This document shows positions 44,907 to 55,149 of a stretch of DNA of 64,000 nt, one piece after another. A program made the position numbers and the translations under genes. Source of the stretch: Aliarcobacter trophiarum LMG 25534 (lineage in GTDB: Bacteria; Campylobacterota; Campylobacteria; Campylobacterales; Arcobacteraceae). A model generated the notes under the pieces. The model was not told the DNA's origin and did no database searches. It saw only the letters and a list, made by a program, of their open reading frames with translations. The stretch covers positions 1,851,614 through 1,915,613 of the forward strand of contig NZ_CP031367.1 in assembly GCF_003355515.1 (NCBI RefSeq), given 5' to 3'. The number at the start of each line of letters is the position of its first letter. Within the stretch, counting starts at the first letter, position 1.

Positions 44907-45050
44907 AATATTTCCTAAACTCTTAATTTTATATATAAATTATATCCTAGATTAAATTTATTCCAATAAAGAGCTATTTATAGTCAATTTAAATCAAAAT
45001 AAGATAAAATTATAACTTTTATAAAAGATTATAATTTAAAGAGTTTTATT

Positions 45051-46352
45051 ATGATAAAAGATATTTTTAGACCATTTTTAAATGAAAATAGTGATAAGTT
45101 AAATTTTCTAAGATATAACACAATTAGTAAAAATAAAGATAAATATTTTGATTTTACAGCTTCAGGTTTAGGTTTTAGACAGATAGAAAATAGAATTTTT
45201 GATGTACTAGAAACCTATGCAAATACACACTCAAAAGAGAGTGGTAATGCAAAAATTACTACAAAATATTATGAAGATGCAAGACAAAGTTTACAAAAAA
45301 GTTTAGAACTTGATGATAGTTTCGCTATTTTACCTTGTGGTTCTGGAGCAACAGGAGCTATAAAAAAACTTCAAGAGATTTTAGGGCTTTATATTCCACC
45401 AAAAACAAAAGAGAGATTAAAACTAAAAACAAATAATAAAAGTATGCCTTTAGTAATTGTTGGACCATACGAACACCACTCAAACGAAGTAAGTTTTAGA
45501 GAGAGTTTGGCACAAGTTAAAAGAGTGAAACTAAAAAAAGATGGTTTAATAGACCTTGAACATCTAGAAGAGATACTAGAAAAAAACAAAAATCGTGAAA
45601 TAATAGGCTCTTTTACAATTGCTTCAAATGTGAGTGGAATAATAACTTGCTATAAAAAAATCTCAAACCTTTTACGAAAATATAAAGCAACTGTATGTTT
45701 TGATGCGGCAACTTGTAGTTCATATATGAATATTTCATCTTCATACTATGATGCTCTATTTTTATCTCCCCATAAACTTTTAGGTGGAGTTGGTTCTTGC
45801 GGAGTTTTAGTAGTAAAAAAATATCTTGTGGATACCTCTTTGTCTCCTACTTTTGCAGGTGGTGGGACAGTAAAATATGTAAATAAAAATAGCCAAATCT
45901 ATGAAGAGCAAATAGAACTAAGAGAAGATGCTGGAACTCCAGCAATAACTCAATTTATAAGAGCTGCTTTGGCATATAGTTTGAGAAATGAAGTTGGTTT
46001 TGAATATATAGAAAATAGAAAGAAAGAGCTATATTTATATCTTTTAGAAGAGTTAAAAAGTATAGAAAATCTACTTATTTATGGGAACAAAAAGAGTCAA
46101 AATATTGGAATTGTATCTTTTAATATAAAAGATTTTAATCCTTATGCATTATGTGAAAAACTCTCAAATAGTGGCTTTCAGACAAGGGCTGGATGCTCTT
46201 GTGCTGGACCTTATGGACATGATTTATTGGGGCTAAAAAAAGTTTCTATGAAGAATCGTCCAGGGTGGCTAAGAGTTGGTGTACATTTTACTCATACAAA
46301 AGAGGAGATAAAAGCTTTGGTTGATGAGATAAAAAAGAGTTTAGTGATTTAA
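45051..46352 (+). CDS. Class V aminotransferase, cysteine-desulfurase-like
   Basis: The 433-residue PLP enzyme is of the class V aminotransferase / SufS-CsdA fold. Visible motifs are LPCGSGATGAIKKLQEIL, VGPYEHHSNEVSFRES, CFDAATCSSYM, the PLP lysine in LFLSPHKLLGGVGSCGVLVV, and the late FQTRAGCSCAGPYGHDLLG, with a cysteine where desulfurases have theirs. The SPHK (not HK in the SufS style SGHK) and the long middle insert set it apart from housekeeping IscS/NifS. Sulfur mobilisation from cysteine is plausible, but the substrate is not proved. It is divergent from the BaiN gene and lies 69 bases before a metallophosphoesterase gene on the same strand. Confidence 0.8.
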   Translation: MIKDIFRPFLNENSDKLNFLRYNTISKNKDKYFDFTASGLGFRQIENRIFDVLETYANTHSKESGNAKITTKYYEDARQSLQKSLELDDSFAILPCGSGATGAIKKLQEILGLYIPPKTKERLKLKTNNKSMPLVIVGPYEHHSNEVSFRESLAQVKRVKLKKDGLIDLEHLEEILEKNKNREIIGSFTIASNVSGIITCYKKISNLLRKYKATVCFDAATCSSYMNISSSYYDALFLSPHKLLGGVGSCGVLVVKKYLVDTSLSPTFAGGGTVKYVNKNSQIYEEQIELREDAGTPAITQFIRAALAYSLRNEVGFEYIENRKKELYLYLLEELKSIENLLIYGNKKSQNIGIVSFNIKDFNPYALCEKLSNSGFQTRAGCSCAGPYGHDLLGLKKVSMKNRPGWLRVGVHFTHTKEEIKALVDEIKKSLVI

Positions 46353-46421
46353 TGTTAAAAAGATACAAACTATTAATACTCTATTAAAAAACTATTAACT
46401 CTAGATATCTATACTTCCTTC

Positions 46422-47555
46422 ATGAGTTTTATGATTTTCTTTTTGGTCTATTTTATAGCCTTCTCCTTTCAGACCTATATAATAAAACAAAGGTTTGTAA
46501 ATAGGCTAGATTTTAAACATAAAACTAGGAAGTATTTTGGCTTTGCATTATATCTAACATTTTTTGGTGCTTTACTGTACCCACTTGCTAGATACTTCCC
46601 ATTAGTGCCAAATTGGCTCTATTTTCTCCTTTCCCTACCAATTGGGGTGATTTTTTTAACATTTATAATCACCATTTTTCACGATATCACCTCAATTGGA
46701 TTTAAAAAACTTTTCAAAAAATCAAAAATATCAGTAAAAAGAAGAGAATTCTTTAAAAAATCATTTGATATAGGTGCTACATCTTTAATTTTAGCAACAA
46801 ACCTAAAAGCTATGGATAATGCAAGACATTTAGAGCTTGAGGCTGTAGATATAAAGATAGATAATCTTAAAAAACCATATAAAATAGTACAAATTAGTGA
46901 TGTTCATATTGGTGGACTTATAGATAAAAAGTTTATAGCAAATTTAGTAAAAAAAATAAATATCTTAAATGCTGATGTGGTAGTAATAACTGGTGACCTA
47001 GTGGACACCAAGCTAGAGTTTGCAAAGCCAGCTTTAGATGAGTTAAGAAATATAAAAACTCTTTATGGAACATATTTTATAGTTGGAAATCATGAGTATT
47101 TTCATGGAGTTGCTCCAATAATCTCATATGTAAACTCTTTAGGTATAAAAACTTTAGAGAATGAGACTGTTTATATAGGAGAGAAAGATTTTGGTTTTAA
47201 TCTAGCAGGAGTTTATGATAGATTTGGATTTAAATATGGTTCATACATTCCCGATATAGATGAAACCTTAAAAAATTGTGATAACAGTCCTATTGTACTT
47301 TTAGCTCATCAACCAAAATATTTAAAAGATTTAGTAGATACAAAAAATATAGATTTAGTTTTATGTGGACATACTCATGGTGGTCAAATTTTTCCATTTA
47401 ATTTCTTAGTAAAACTTGAACAACCTTATGTAAAAGGACTTCACCAACATAATGAAACAACACAAGTTTATGTAAATAAAGGAACGGGATTTTGGGGACC
47501 ACCTATGAGACTAGGTGCTAGTAGTGAGATAAGCATTTTAAATCTTAAAGTGTAA
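46422..47555 (+). CDS. Membrane-anchored metallophosphoesterase (YkoQ/YaeI type)
   Basis: The 377-residue protein has about three N-terminal membrane helices (residues 1-90) and then a calcineurin-like phosphoesterase domain. The metal-binding motifs are in order: ISDVHIGG, VVITGDLVD, VGNHEYFHG, LLAHQPKYL and LCGHTHGGQIFPF. All the Asp, His and Asn ligands for two metals are present. YaeI/LpxG relatives act on lipid or phosphodiester substrates at the membrane; the substrate here is unknown. It shares a hairpin with the convergent hemerythrin gene. Confidence 0.87.
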   Translation: MSFMIFFLVYFIAFSFQTYIIKQRFVNRLDFKHKTRKYFGFALYLTFFGALLYPLARYFPLVPNWLYFLLSLPIGVIFLTFIITIFHDITSIGFKKLFKKSKISVKRREFFKKSFDIGATSLILATNLKAMDNARHLELEAVDIKIDNLKKPYKIVQISDVHIGGLIDKKFIANLVKKINILNADVVVITGDLVDTKLEFAKPALDELRNIKTLYGTYFIVGNHEYFHGVAPIISYVNSLGIKTLENETVYIGEKDFGFNLAGVYDRFGFKYGSYIPDIDETLKNCDNSPIVLLAHQPKYLKDLVDTKNIDLVLCGHTHGGQIFPFNFLVKLEQPYVKGLHQHNETTQVYVNKGTGFWGPPMRLGASSEISILNLKV

Positions 47556-47576
47556 AAAAGCAAAATTGCTTTTTAC
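47552..47576. terminator. Bidirectional terminator between metallophosphoesterase and hemerythrin genes
   Basis: GTAAAAAAGCAA and TTGCTTTTTAC form a stem of about 11 bp with a 2-base centre. It includes the stop codons of both convergent genes and has A- and T-rich flanks. Confidence 0.7.
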
Positions 47577-48016
47577 ATCATTCCACAACCACCCATAACT
47601 CCTGTTTTAAAAAATCTAGCAGTTACAGTATCCATAGATTTTATATGATTTATCAACCAATTTACCACATCATACTCTATATAGTGTTTAAGCTCTGATA
47701 TATTTTTAGAGGCTTCAAAACTACTCCAAACATCTCTCATGTCTTCAATATTTGCATCATGCTCAGCTTTATGAAATGGATAAGCAAAAAAACCTCTTTT
47801 TTCCATCTCTTCTTCTTCTGTTGCAAAGTGTTGTACTGTATGATCTAACCAATTTTTATAAGAATGTTTTATACTCTCAAAATTTGTAATAGAGTTATCC
47901 TTTTCAAACTCTTCAATATTTTCATAAAGTTTATTTATAAAATCAACATCCTCAAAATGTGTTTCATTCATAAAATCCATATCAACTTTTGGTAAACTAT
48001 TTTTATCTATTAACAT
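47573..48016 (-). CDS. Bacteriohemerythrin-like protein
   Basis: The 147-residue single-domain hemerythrin has a non-haem diiron oxygen-binding site. The ligands are in order: H20 (NETH), H59 or H63 (LDHTVQHFATEEEE) with E67, H82 and H86 (FHKAEH), H124 (INHIKSMD) and D129. The tail GVMGGCGMM is unusual, with a cysteine and methionines that might bind a metal or be redox-active. Roles proposed for such proteins in microaerophiles are oxygen storage, delivery to oxidases, or protection of Fe-S enzymes. It is a single-gene unit next to the sulfate transporter. Confidence 0.9.
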   Translation of the reverse strand: MLIDKNSLPKVDMDFMNETHFEDVDFINKLYENIEEFEKDNSITNFESIKHSYKNWLDHTVQHFATEEEEMEKRGFFAYPFHKAEHDANIEDMRDVWSSFEASKNISELKHYIEYDVVNWLINHIKSMDTVTARFFKTGVMGGCGMM

Positions 48017-48082
48017 TTTAAATCCTAAAGAATTTTTTTGATATTATCTATTTATAGTTAATTTTATATTGATTGTAATCAA

Positions 48083-49129
48083 TTAAATTCCTGCACCATA
48101 TTCAAAACTTCTAAGTTTTCTAGTACGAACTCCTACAATATCTCCTTTTTTAATATTCTTATCACTAAACTCATAGTGAGACATCTCAACTAAAATAACT
48201 CTTTTCTCATCATTTAAATATATTAATTCAACTTTTACAAAAGAACCAGCCAACTGTATATATTTTACTTTTGCATGAATTATTGCCTCATCATCATTTA
48301 TATTAACTACCTCTAATTCGTGAGGACGAATAAGATATTTATTATCTTGTGTATCTTCTAAATTAGCACTATTTTCTATCTCTCTTGCATGAAATAGATT
48401 TACATTTCCTAAAAAGTTTATTACAAACTCATTTTTAGGGTTATGAAAAACCTCTTCTGGAGTTCCTATTTGCTCAATTTTTCCTCTATTTATTACAACA
48501 ACTCTATTTGCAACTTCAAGTGCTTCTTCTTGGTCGTGAGTTACTAGAATAGTTGTAATTCCTAGCTCTTCTTGAAGCTCTTTTAACCATCTTCTTAAAT
48601 CTGCTCTAACCTTTGCATCAAGAGCACCAAAAGGTTCATCTAAAAGTAAAACTTTTGGTTCAACAGCTAAAGCTCTTGCTAATGCAACTCTTTGTCTTTG
48701 TCCACCTGAAAGTTGCCAAGGAAATCTTGAAGTAAAACCATCAAGTTGAATTAATTTTAATAGATTTATAACTTTTTGCTCTATTTCTCTATTACTAAGT
48801 CTCTCTTTTTTTGGTTTTATTCTAAGACCAAAAGCAATATTTTCAAATACTGTCATATGCCTAAATAGTGCATAGTGCTGAAAAACAAACCCTATATCTC
48901 TATCTTTTATATCTTTCTTTGAAACATCAATATTATTAAAAAGAATCTCTCCTTTATCAATATTATCAACTGTTTCAAGCCCAGCAATCATTCTTAAAAG
49001 TGTTGTTTTACCACTTCCAGAAGGTCCTAAAAGTGCTAATAATTCCCCTTCAACAATATCTAAATTTACATTTTCCAATGCCTTAAACTCTCCAAAATAT
49101 TTTGTTAACTCTTTTACTTCTATTTTCAT
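48083..49129 (-). CDS. cysA: Sulfate/thiosulfate ABC transporter ATPase
   Basis: This is the ATP-binding subunit of the sulfate importer. The 348-residue protein has Walker [17 protein letters not shown], the ABC signature [15 protein letters not shown], Walker [14 protein letters not shown] and the His switch [13 protein letters not shown]-terminal TOBE-type regulatory domain follows from about residue 240. CysA, CysT and CysW similarity is clear from the specific [19 protein letters not shown] sequence. It overlaps cysW by 4 bases (ATGA) and is the last gene of the cysT-cysW-cysA operon. Confidence 0.95.
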   Translation of the reverse strand: MKIEVKELTKYFGEFKALENVNLDIVEGELLALLGPSGSGKTTLLRMIAGLETVDNIDKGEILFNNIDVSKKDIKDRDIGFVFQHYALFRHMTVFENIAFGLRIKPKKERLSNREIEQKVINLLKLIQLDGFTSRFPWQLSGGQRQRVALARALAVEPKVLLLDEPFGALDAKVRADLRRWLKELQEELGITTILVTHDQEEALEVANRVVVINRGKIEQIGTPEEVFHNPKNEFVINFLGNVNLFHAREIENSANLEDTQDNKYLIRPHELEVVNINDDEAIIHAKVKYIQLAGSFVKVELIYLNDEKRVILVEMSHYEFSDKNIKKGDIVGVRTRKLRSFEYGAGI

Positions 49130-49992
49130 TTTTTACTCTTATTATCTAATTTTTTAATTTTTCTTTGAACTTTCCACTCTAAAATATATTTTAAAACTAA
49201 AGTAAAAAGTGCCAAAAGTGCCAAAAGTGTTGAAACAGCAAAAGCTGCAACAAAGTTGTATTCGTTGTATAAAATCTCAACTTGTAGTGGCATAGTGTTT
49301 GTCAATCCTTGAATGTGACCTGAAACTACTGAAACAGCTCCAAACTCTCCCATTGCTCTTGCATTACATAAAATTACCCCATAAAGTAATCCCCATTTTA
49401 TATTTGGCAAAGTAACTTTCCAAAATGTTTGAAAACCACTAGCACCTAAAAGTAAGGCAGCTTGTTCTTCATCATTTCCCATCTCTTGCATTAAAGGTAT
49501 CAATTCTCTTGCAACAAATGGAAATGTTACAAATATAGTTGCTAATACAATTCCTGGAACTGCAAAAATTATTTGAATATCATGTTCCATTAAATAGTGC
49601 CCAAACCAACCTTGAGCTCCAAAAAGTAAGATATATACAAACCCTGAAATTACAGGACTTACAGCAAATGGCAAATCAATTAAAGTTATTAAAAAACTTT
49701 TACCAAAAAATGAGTATTTTGCAACTGCCCAAGATGCACATATCCCAAAAATAACATTTAGTGGAACTGCAATTGCTGCTGTTATAAATGTAAGTTTTAA
49801 TGCACTTAATACATATTCATCATTAAAACTTAAAAAATATGCTTCATAACCTTTTCTAAATGCTTCCGCAAAAATTGTAATTAGTGGAACTACAAGTATT
49901 ATCATTAAAAAAGCAATAGCAGTAAATATCAAAAGATATTTTATTAATCTTGACTCATTTTGTAATTTCTTTGTATTACTTATAGTTTTCAT
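49126..49992 (-). CDS. cysW: Sulfate ABC transporter permease CysW
   Basis: CysW is the second permease subunit of the sulfate importer. I start it at the ATG at 49992, since GGAGGCGAT precedes it and it overlaps the cysT stop as ATGA; the open frame runs back to 50025 inside cysT. The 288-residue protein has six membrane helices and the EAA loop that contacts CysA ([28 protein letters not shown]). [14 protein letters not shown] is a typical CysW segment. It pairs with CysT to form the channel. Confidence 0.94.
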   Translation of the reverse strand: MKTISNTKKLQNESRLIKYLLIFTAIAFLMIILVVPLITIFAEAFRKGYEAYFLSFNDEYVLSALKLTFITAAIAVPLNVIFGICASWAVAKYSFFGKSFLITLIDLPFAVSPVISGFVYILLFGAQGWFGHYLMEHDIQIIFAVPGIVLATIFVTFPFVARELIPLMQEMGNDEEQAALLLGASGFQTFWKVTLPNIKWGLLYGVILCNARAMGEFGAVSVVSGHIQGLTNTMPLQVEILYNEYNFVAAFAVSTLLALLALFTLVLKYILEWKVQRKIKKLDNKSKK

Positions 49993-50843
49993 ATCGCCTC
50001 CATTCCTTTTCTTTTTGAGCTCCATCTTTGAAGTATATTAATAAGTAGTAACATCATAAAAGAGATAAGAAGCATCATAACAGCAATAGCTGTAGCACCT
50101 GCATAATCATATTGTTCTAGTTTTGTAATAATCAGAAGTGTACTAATCTCTGTTTTGAATGGCATATTTCCAGCAATAAAAACAACTGAACCATACTCAC
50201 CTAAAGCTCTTGCAAATGAAAGTGAGAATCCTGTTAAAACTGCTGGAAAGATTGTAGGAAGGATTACTTTATAAAAAGTCTGCCATCTACTTGCACCCAA
50301 ACTTGCACTTGCTTCTTCTTGCTCTATTTGTATCTCTTCAAGTGCAGGTTGTACTGTTCTTACCACAAAAGGAACTCCTATAAATATCAAAGCTACAGTT
50401 ATTCCTATTGGTGTAAAAACTATTTTTAACCCTAAAGGCTCTAAATATTGTCCAAACCAACCTTGTGATGAGTAAAGTGTTGTAAGTGCAATACCTGAAA
50501 CAGCAGTTGGAAGTGCAAAAGGTAGATCAACTATTGCATCAAAAACTCTCTTACCAAAGAATGTATATCTTACTAAGCACCAAGCAACAATTAAACCAAA
50601 AATTGTATTTATAACTGCAGCTATAAATGAAGTTGCAAAAGTCAGTTTATAACTTGCTATTACTCTTGAATCTGTTGTAGCTTTGATAAAAGTATCAAAT
50701 CCCATACTAAATGCCTCAGTAAAAAGTGCAATTATAGGTATTAGTACAATAATACTTAAATAAAACACTGTATATCCAATAGTCAAACCAAATCCAGGAA
50801 TTGGTGAATTTGATCTTTTTAATATTCCAAAATTTAATCTCAT
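49989..50843 (-). CDS. cysT: Sulfate ABC transporter permease CysT (CysU)
   Basis: CysT is the first permease subunit of the sulfate importer. The 284-residue protein has six membrane helices, the family N-terminus [21 protein letters not shown] and the EAA loop [40 protein letters not shown] is also characteristic. It begins with ATG at 50843 after AAAGGG. It heads cysT-cysW-cysA and has a perfect consensus promoter. A strong hairpin with a T-run lies in the predicted leader, only a few bases after the expected transcription start. The matching binding protein is encoded 4 kb away at 55150-56166. Confidence 0.94.
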   Translation of the reverse strand: MRLNFGILKRSNSPIPGFGLTIGYTVFYLSIIVLIPIIALFTEAFSMGFDTFIKATTDSRVIASYKLTFATSFIAAVINTIFGLIVAWCLVRYTFFGKRVFDAIVDLPFALPTAVSGIALTTLYSSQGWFGQYLEPLGLKIVFTPIGITVALIFIGVPFVVRTVQPALEEIQIEQEEASASLGASRWQTFYKVILPTIFPAVLTGFSLSFARALGEYGSVVFIAGNMPFKTEISTLLIITKLEQYDYAGATAIAVMMLLISFMMLLLINILQRWSSKRKGMEAI

Positions 50844-50893
50844 TTAAACCCTTTCATATAACATACACTAAATTTGTGAATGTTAAAATTAAA

Positions 50894-50925
50894 CAAAAAA
50901 ATAGATGATTAAATTAATCATCTAT
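50894..50925 (-). terminator. Terminator-like hairpin in the cysT leader
   Basis: On the minus strand ATAGATGATTA and TAATCATCTAT form an 11-bp perfect stem around a 3-base loop, followed by TTTTTTG. It lies downstream of the MCP gene (stop at 51009) but also downstream of the cysT promoter. It is therefore either the MCP terminator sitting past a promoter or a true attenuator of cysT. Its first arm overlaps the shared post -10 sequence. Confidence 0.75.
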
Positions 50926-50936
50926 AAAATTGGTGA

Positions 50937-50965
50937 ATTATAACTATTTATTTTTTATTTGTCAA
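50937..50965 (-). promoter_or_regulatory. Consensus promoter of cysTWA with shared downstream operator
   Basis: On the minus strand TTGACA (50960-50965) and TATAAT (50937-50942) are spaced by 17 bases. The -10 box is followed by TCACCAATTTTATAGATGAT, which aligns with TTCACCAGTTTAGTAGGTGAT after the sulfate-binding-protein -10 box (18 of 23 positions from CACCA onward). This suggests a common regulator. Confidence 0.8.
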
Positions 50966-51008
50966 TAAAAAGTAAAAAGATATCTTAAACTTTTTACCTT
51001 TCACTTAA

Positions 51009-53270
51009 TTAAGCTTCTATTTCTGCACTTCGTACACTATCTTTCCCATGAAACTCTTTACTATTTGTATCATCCACAATTACTTTTGCAATACTATCTG
51101 TCAACTTTGCAATCTCATTTGTTTCAGATGCAATTTGGGCATTTTGTTGAGTTTGTCTATCAAGATTATTTACAACATCATTAATCTGTTCAATCCCTAA
51201 TAGTTGCTCTTTTGAAGAGTTTTGAATATCTGTAATTAGATTAATAGTTTGAGAAACATTTGAATTTAGCTCTTTATACCCATCAATCATACTATTTGCA
51301 ATCTCTTTCCCTTCATTTGCTTTTTGTGTAGCAAGTTCAACAATATCTTTAATCTCTTTTGCGGCTTCTGCACTTCTACTTGCTAGATTTCTTACCTCTT
51401 GTGCAACAACTGCAAACCCTTTCCCTGCCTCTCCTGCTGTTGCCGCTTCTACTGCTGCATTTAATGAAAGAATATTTGTTTGAAATGCTATATTATCAAT
51501 TACTCCTATTGCCTCATTTACAAGATTTACTTGTGTATTTATCTCATCCATTGCAGTTGTTGTCTGATTTGCATATTTTTCACCAACTACTACAGATTTT
51601 GTAACATCATTTGATAATAGTGCCATTTTTGTGATATTTTCACTATTACTTCTAACAGTTGATGTAATCTCTTCAATTGCTGCTGCTGTCTCTTCTAGTG
51701 AAGCTGCTGCACTATTTGAAGAACTATTTAATTTATTTACATTTTCAAGTAAAACATTTGAACTATCACCAAGAGTTAATCCATTTTTTTTGTTCTCTAT
51801 TAACATAGTTGTAATAGAGTCTCCTAAAGTATTAACGCCATTCGCAAGTTTTAGTAAATGCTCTTTTAAATCTTTTGTTGGAATTTTACTCAGATAGTTA
51901 TATTCTGAATATTTTTCCAAAATATCAAGTACATTTTCAATATTATTCTCTAAATTATTTGCCATTTTATTTAAAACATTTTTTAGTTGTATCAGTGCTG
52001 GATTTGATACTTCTATATTTATTCTTTGGCATAAATCACCATGTTCAAACTCACTTAAAACAGAGATTGTTTCATTAATTAACTTTCTATCTTCTTCTAT
52101 TCCTACTCTTGTTTTTTCAATATTATCACTTAATATTTTTGACATTCTTCCAAACTCATCTTTTGTATTTACATGGACAAAATCAATATTCTCTTTCTCT
52201 CTATTTAAATAAGCAAAGAATTCATCTAAATCTTTATTAATTATTAAAAGTGGTTCATTTACTGTTTTCTTAATTGTGTAGTAACTTATTGCTAATAGTG
52301 TTAGTAATAACAATATTCCACCAAAAATCGAATATTGTCTTAATGTATCATTTAACACAAGTAAACTTTCAATATCCGAATTTGTTACAATAACCATATT
52401 CCACTCGTCAAAAGTAGTGAATGCAGATAATTTATGTACTATATCTTTACCATCGTTAAATTCATACGAGAGAACACCCTCTTTTTTATTTATCATCTCT
52501 TTTAGAGCTTCTTCTACATTTTTATCAAGCTCATTTAATTTTTTATTTTTTAATGTTGGGTGAATTGTTAGAATTTCAGCTTTTGAATCAATAGTATATA
52601 AATAACCTTTTTCACCAAATTTTATTCTCTCTAGCTTACCCTCTAAAATACTATATAGCTTATCAAAATTATATGCAACGAATAGTATTCCTATAACCTC
52701 ACCATCTTGAATAATTGGCTTATAAACTGTCATATATTTTTTTCCAAAAAGTTCTACACTTCCTAAATAATCCTCTTTATTCAATATTTTTGAAAATGCT
52801 GGGCTATCTTTTGCTAGAAAAGTTCCAATAGCTCTTGTTCCATCTTCTTTATGCAACGATGTTGCTATTCTAAAAAAACCATCTTCTTGCTTTACAAATA
52901 CAGTAGCAACAGCTCCTGTTGTTTTTGTAAAATTATCTATAAGTGCATTATTATTATTAAGAGGAACTCCATTTGAAAATAGTATTGATGTTTTAGTACC
53001 ATTTACATCTATTTTATTTACATTATCTATCTCTATATTATTTAACTGCGTAGTAAAAACATTTGAAATTGAAAGTGCAGACTCTTTTATTGATTCATTT
53101 AAAACTTCAAAAGTAGCTTTTATGTCCAAAACTCTATCTTGAAATGTAATTTTCACATCTTTTGTTATAAAATTTTTCACAACAATGCTAATACTTATTA
53201 CAGCAAATACCAAAATAATTGTTATTGCTAAAGCTTGAAAAAAAGAAAATTTCTTTATTACTGAATTCAT
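51009..53270 (-). CDS. Methyl-accepting chemotaxis protein with Cache sensor domain
   Basis: This 753-residue chemoreceptor has an N-terminal helix ([22 protein letters not shown]), then a large extracellular Cache-type sensor of about 280 residues with [41 protein letters not shown] and [20 protein letters not shown]. This looks like the Cache3-Cache2 fusion type. A second helix is near residue 315, and the signalling tip reads [20 protein letters not shown]. It ends without a tethering pentapeptide. It lies between the cysTWA operon and the E1/MoaD/sulfate-binding-protein genes, which makes a sulfur-related ligand thinkable but unproved. Confidence 0.92.
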   Translation of the reverse strand: MNSVIKKFSFFQALAITIILVFAVISISIVVKNFITKDVKITFQDRVLDIKATFEVLNESIKESALSISNVFTTQLNNIEIDNVNKIDVNGTKTSILFSNGVPLNNNNALIDNFTKTTGAVATVFVKQEDGFFRIATSLHKEDGTRAIGTFLAKDSPAFSKILNKEDYLGSVELFGKKYMTVYKPIIQDGEVIGILFVAYNFDKLYSILEGKLERIKFGEKGYLYTIDSKAEILTIHPTLKNKKLNELDKNVEEALKEMINKKEGVLSYEFNDGKDIVHKLSAFTTFDEWNMVIVTNSDIESLLVLNDTLRQYSIFGGILLLLTLLAISYYTIKKTVNEPLLIINKDLDEFFAYLNREKENIDFVHVNTKDEFGRMSKILSDNIEKTRVGIEEDRKLINETISVLSEFEHGDLCQRINIEVSNPALIQLKNVLNKMANNLENNIENVLDILEKYSEYNYLSKIPTKDLKEHLLKLANGVNTLGDSITTMLIENKKNGLTLGDSSNVLLENVNKLNSSSNSAAASLEETAAAIEEITSTVRSNSENITKMALLSNDVTKSVVVGEKYANQTTTAMDEINTQVNLVNEAIGVIDNIAFQTNILSLNAAVEAATAGEAGKGFAVVAQEVRNLASRSAEAAKEIKDIVELATQKANEGKEIANSMIDGYKELNSNVSQTINLITDIQNSSKEQLLGIEQINDVVNNLDRQTQQNAQIASETNEIAKLTDSIAKVIVDDTNSKEFHGKDSVRSAEIEA

Positions 53271-53593
53271 ATATCCCCCAAAATATAATTTAAAGTTTAC
53301 ATACTAACAAAAGAATCCAAATTTAAAGGTGAAAATAACTATTAAATATAATAAATTTATAATAATGTTACCTTTCGACATAATAAAAAAATAATATAAT
53401 GAGTCAAGTTACTATCTTACTGGAATCTCATATTTTTTGATATTTCTTTGCTAATCAAAAATATTAATCTTAAAAAAATCAACATCTAGTTCTTTACAAG
53501 TTTTACTCAAAATGAGGAAATTAAATAAGCAAAATAATCTATTTCTATCTTTATTTTAGATAAGTATTCTAATGTTAGAATAAAAAAGATTGT
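53271..53593. other. Intergenic region between the MoeB-rhodanese gene and the MCP gene
   Basis: This 323-base AT-rich gap follows the end of the leftward E1 gene and precedes the leftward MCP gene. At its right edge there is a terminator hairpin (53584-53603) and next to it a second small palindrome, TATTCTAATGTTAGAATA, at about 53566-53583. On the minus strand a TTGACT with nearby TATAAT-like sequences at about 53390-53410 might be a promoter for the MCP, but the spacing is poor. I see no coding potential or known RNA. Confidence 0.45.
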
Positions 53594-53603
53594 TTAATCT
53601 TTT
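53584..53603 (-). terminator. Terminator of the E1-rhodanese gene
   Basis: On the minus strand AAAAGATT and AATCTTTT form an 8-bp stem with a 4-base loop, then a T-run. The hairpin spans the stop codon. Confidence 0.7.
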
Positions 53604-54742
53604 AAATCATTAACCCAAGATGTAATTCCACCTCTTAAACTATAAAGCTCTCCTTTATAACCAGCTTTTTTTAACTTTAAAATGACTTCTTTACTTTTTA
53701 AACCTATTGTGCAAACTACTATACATTTTTTAGAAGCTTGTAGTTCATCTATTTTTGGGACTATTTCATCAGCTTTTATATTTTTTGAATCATTAATCAT
53801 CTCTAAATCTGGCTCAATATTTTGTCTTATATCTATTATTTGTATATCTTCTTTTTCATCAAGTAGTCTTTTTAACTCATCAATAGTTATATCTTTTATT
53901 ACAAAGCTTTCATCAAGGTTCTTTAGACCACAAAACTCTTCATAATCAATAAGCTCTTTTATAGTTGCATTCTCACCACATACTTTACAATTTACATCTT
54001 TTTTTATCTTATACTCTTTAAACTCTGTTTTCAAAGCATTTAAAGTTAATAATCTTCCTTTTAAAACTTCTCCTACTCCTAAAAGTAATTTAATAGTTTC
54101 ATTTGCTTGAATTGTTCCTATAATTCCAGGTAAAACTCCTAAAACTCCAGCTTCTGAACAAGATGGAACAAGTCCAGCTTTTGGTGGATCTCTAAAAATA
54201 CATCTATAGCAAGGTGTATCTTCATCTGCATTAAAAACAGTTGTTTGCCCTTCAAATCTAAAAATTGCTCCATAAACAAAAGGCTTGTTTAAAAGTACAC
54301 AAGCATCATTTATTAAATATCTTGTGGGAAAGTTATCTGTTCCATCTACTATAACATCAAAGTTTTTTATAATTTCCAAAGCATTTTGACTTGTTAATTT
54401 TTCACTATAAGCTAGTACTTCTATATTTGGATTTATTGCATTTATTCTAGTTTTTGCTGAGTTTATTTTTAAATTTCCTATTTCATTTGTTGAATGAATG
54501 ACTTGTCTTTGTAGATTTGATAAATCCAATGTATCAAAATCGATTATTCCAATAGTTCCAATACCTGCTGCACTTAAATATAGAAGAACAGGAGAACCCA
54601 AAGCTCCTGTTCCTACAACTAAAACTTTAGAGTTTTTTAATCTTAACTGCCCTTCTAATCCCACTTCGGGTAGAATTAAGTGCCTACTATATCTCTCTAT
54701 CTCTTCTTGTGAGAGTCGAGTTTGTTTTGATCTTTCTGACAT
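53594..54742 (-). CDS. HesA/MoeB/ThiF-type adenylyltransferase fused to rhodanese
   Basis: This 382-residue E1-like enzyme activates the C-terminus of a ubiquitin-like sulfur carrier and passes sulfur to it (MoeB, ThiF, MoeZ and HcyF group). The E1 domain shows VVGTGALGSPVLLYLSAAG (ATP loop), DFDTLDLSNLQRQ, VDGTDNFPTRYLIND, and zinc cysteines CYRC and CKVC, with CSEAGVLG after. The C-terminal rhodanese domain from about residue 285 has its active-site Cys in VVCTIGLKS. It follows a MoaD/ThiS-like gene by 67 bases, a natural partner. The target could be molybdopterin, thiamine or homocysteine synthesis; the sulfate genes around it favour a sulfur-assimilation role. Confidence 0.9.
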   Translation of the reverse strand: MSERSKQTRLSQEEIERYSRHLILPEVGLEGQLRLKNSKVLVVGTGALGSPVLLYLSAAGIGTIGIIDFDTLDLSNLQRQVIHSTNEIGNLKINSAKTRINAINPNIEVLAYSEKLTSQNALEIIKNFDVIVDGTDNFPTRYLINDACVLLNKPFVYGAIFRFEGQTTVFNADEDTPCYRCIFRDPPKAGLVPSCSEAGVLGVLPGIIGTIQANETIKLLLGVGEVLKGRLLTLNALKTEFKEYKIKKDVNCKVCGENATIKELIDYEEFCGLKNLDESFVIKDITIDELKRLLDEKEDIQIIDIRQNIEPDLEMINDSKNIKADEIVPKIDELQASKKCIVVCTIGLKSKEVILKLKKAGYKGELYSLRGGITSWVNDLKD

Positions 54743-54809
54743 AAATATCCTTTAAATTCAAATGCAAGAATATCAAAGAGATATTTAAACTCTCTTTTAT
54801 TTTAATTTA

Positions 54810-55073
54810 TCATATTGCTTGAAATAAAATTATTTTATCATCTTGGTAAACTTTTGTATCAAGATTATTTAAATTTCTTATTTCTCTTTCATTTAAATAA
54901 ATTTTTATATAATCACTTAATTTGTCTTCATTTGTATATATAAAATTCTTTAGACCATTATGTTTTTCTAATAAATTCTCAATTATATCTTTTATATTTT
55001 CGCCTCGTAAGGAAATTTCAAAGATACCATTTGTATATGTTTTTAAATTTCTAGTTATATACACTTTTACCAT
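54810..55073 (-). CDS. MoaD/ThiS-like ubiquitin-fold protein lacking the C-terminal Gly-Gly
   Basis: This 87-residue beta-grasp protein has VKVYITRNLKTYTNGIFEIS, IKDIIENLLEKHNGL and YIKIYLNEREIRNL, and ends VYQDDKIILFQAI. The family normally ends in ...AI-A-G-G, whose last Gly is turned into a thiocarboxylate. Here the coding frame stops right after AI (two stop codons follow), so the functional tail is missing. It lies between the sulfate-binding-protein gene and the E1-rhodanese gene. It may be a non-conjugating decoy, a protein needing another tail, or a broken copy. Confidence 0.8.
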   Translation of the reverse strand: MVKVYITRNLKTYTNGIFEISLRGENIKDIIENLLEKHNGLKNFIYTNEDKLSDYIKIYLNEREIRNLNNLDTKVYQDDKIILFQAI

Positions 55074-55149
55074 TTTAACCCCTTAGAAAATATGACAAAA
55101 CCTATTTATAGATTGTGTCAAAAGTTCCTCCATCACTAAAATGTATATT

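Noticed and set aside
51359..52078. Three rightward open frames opposite the Cache-domain chemoreceptor
   Set aside because: Leu- and Phe-rich antisense shadows of a long, well-supported MCP gene.
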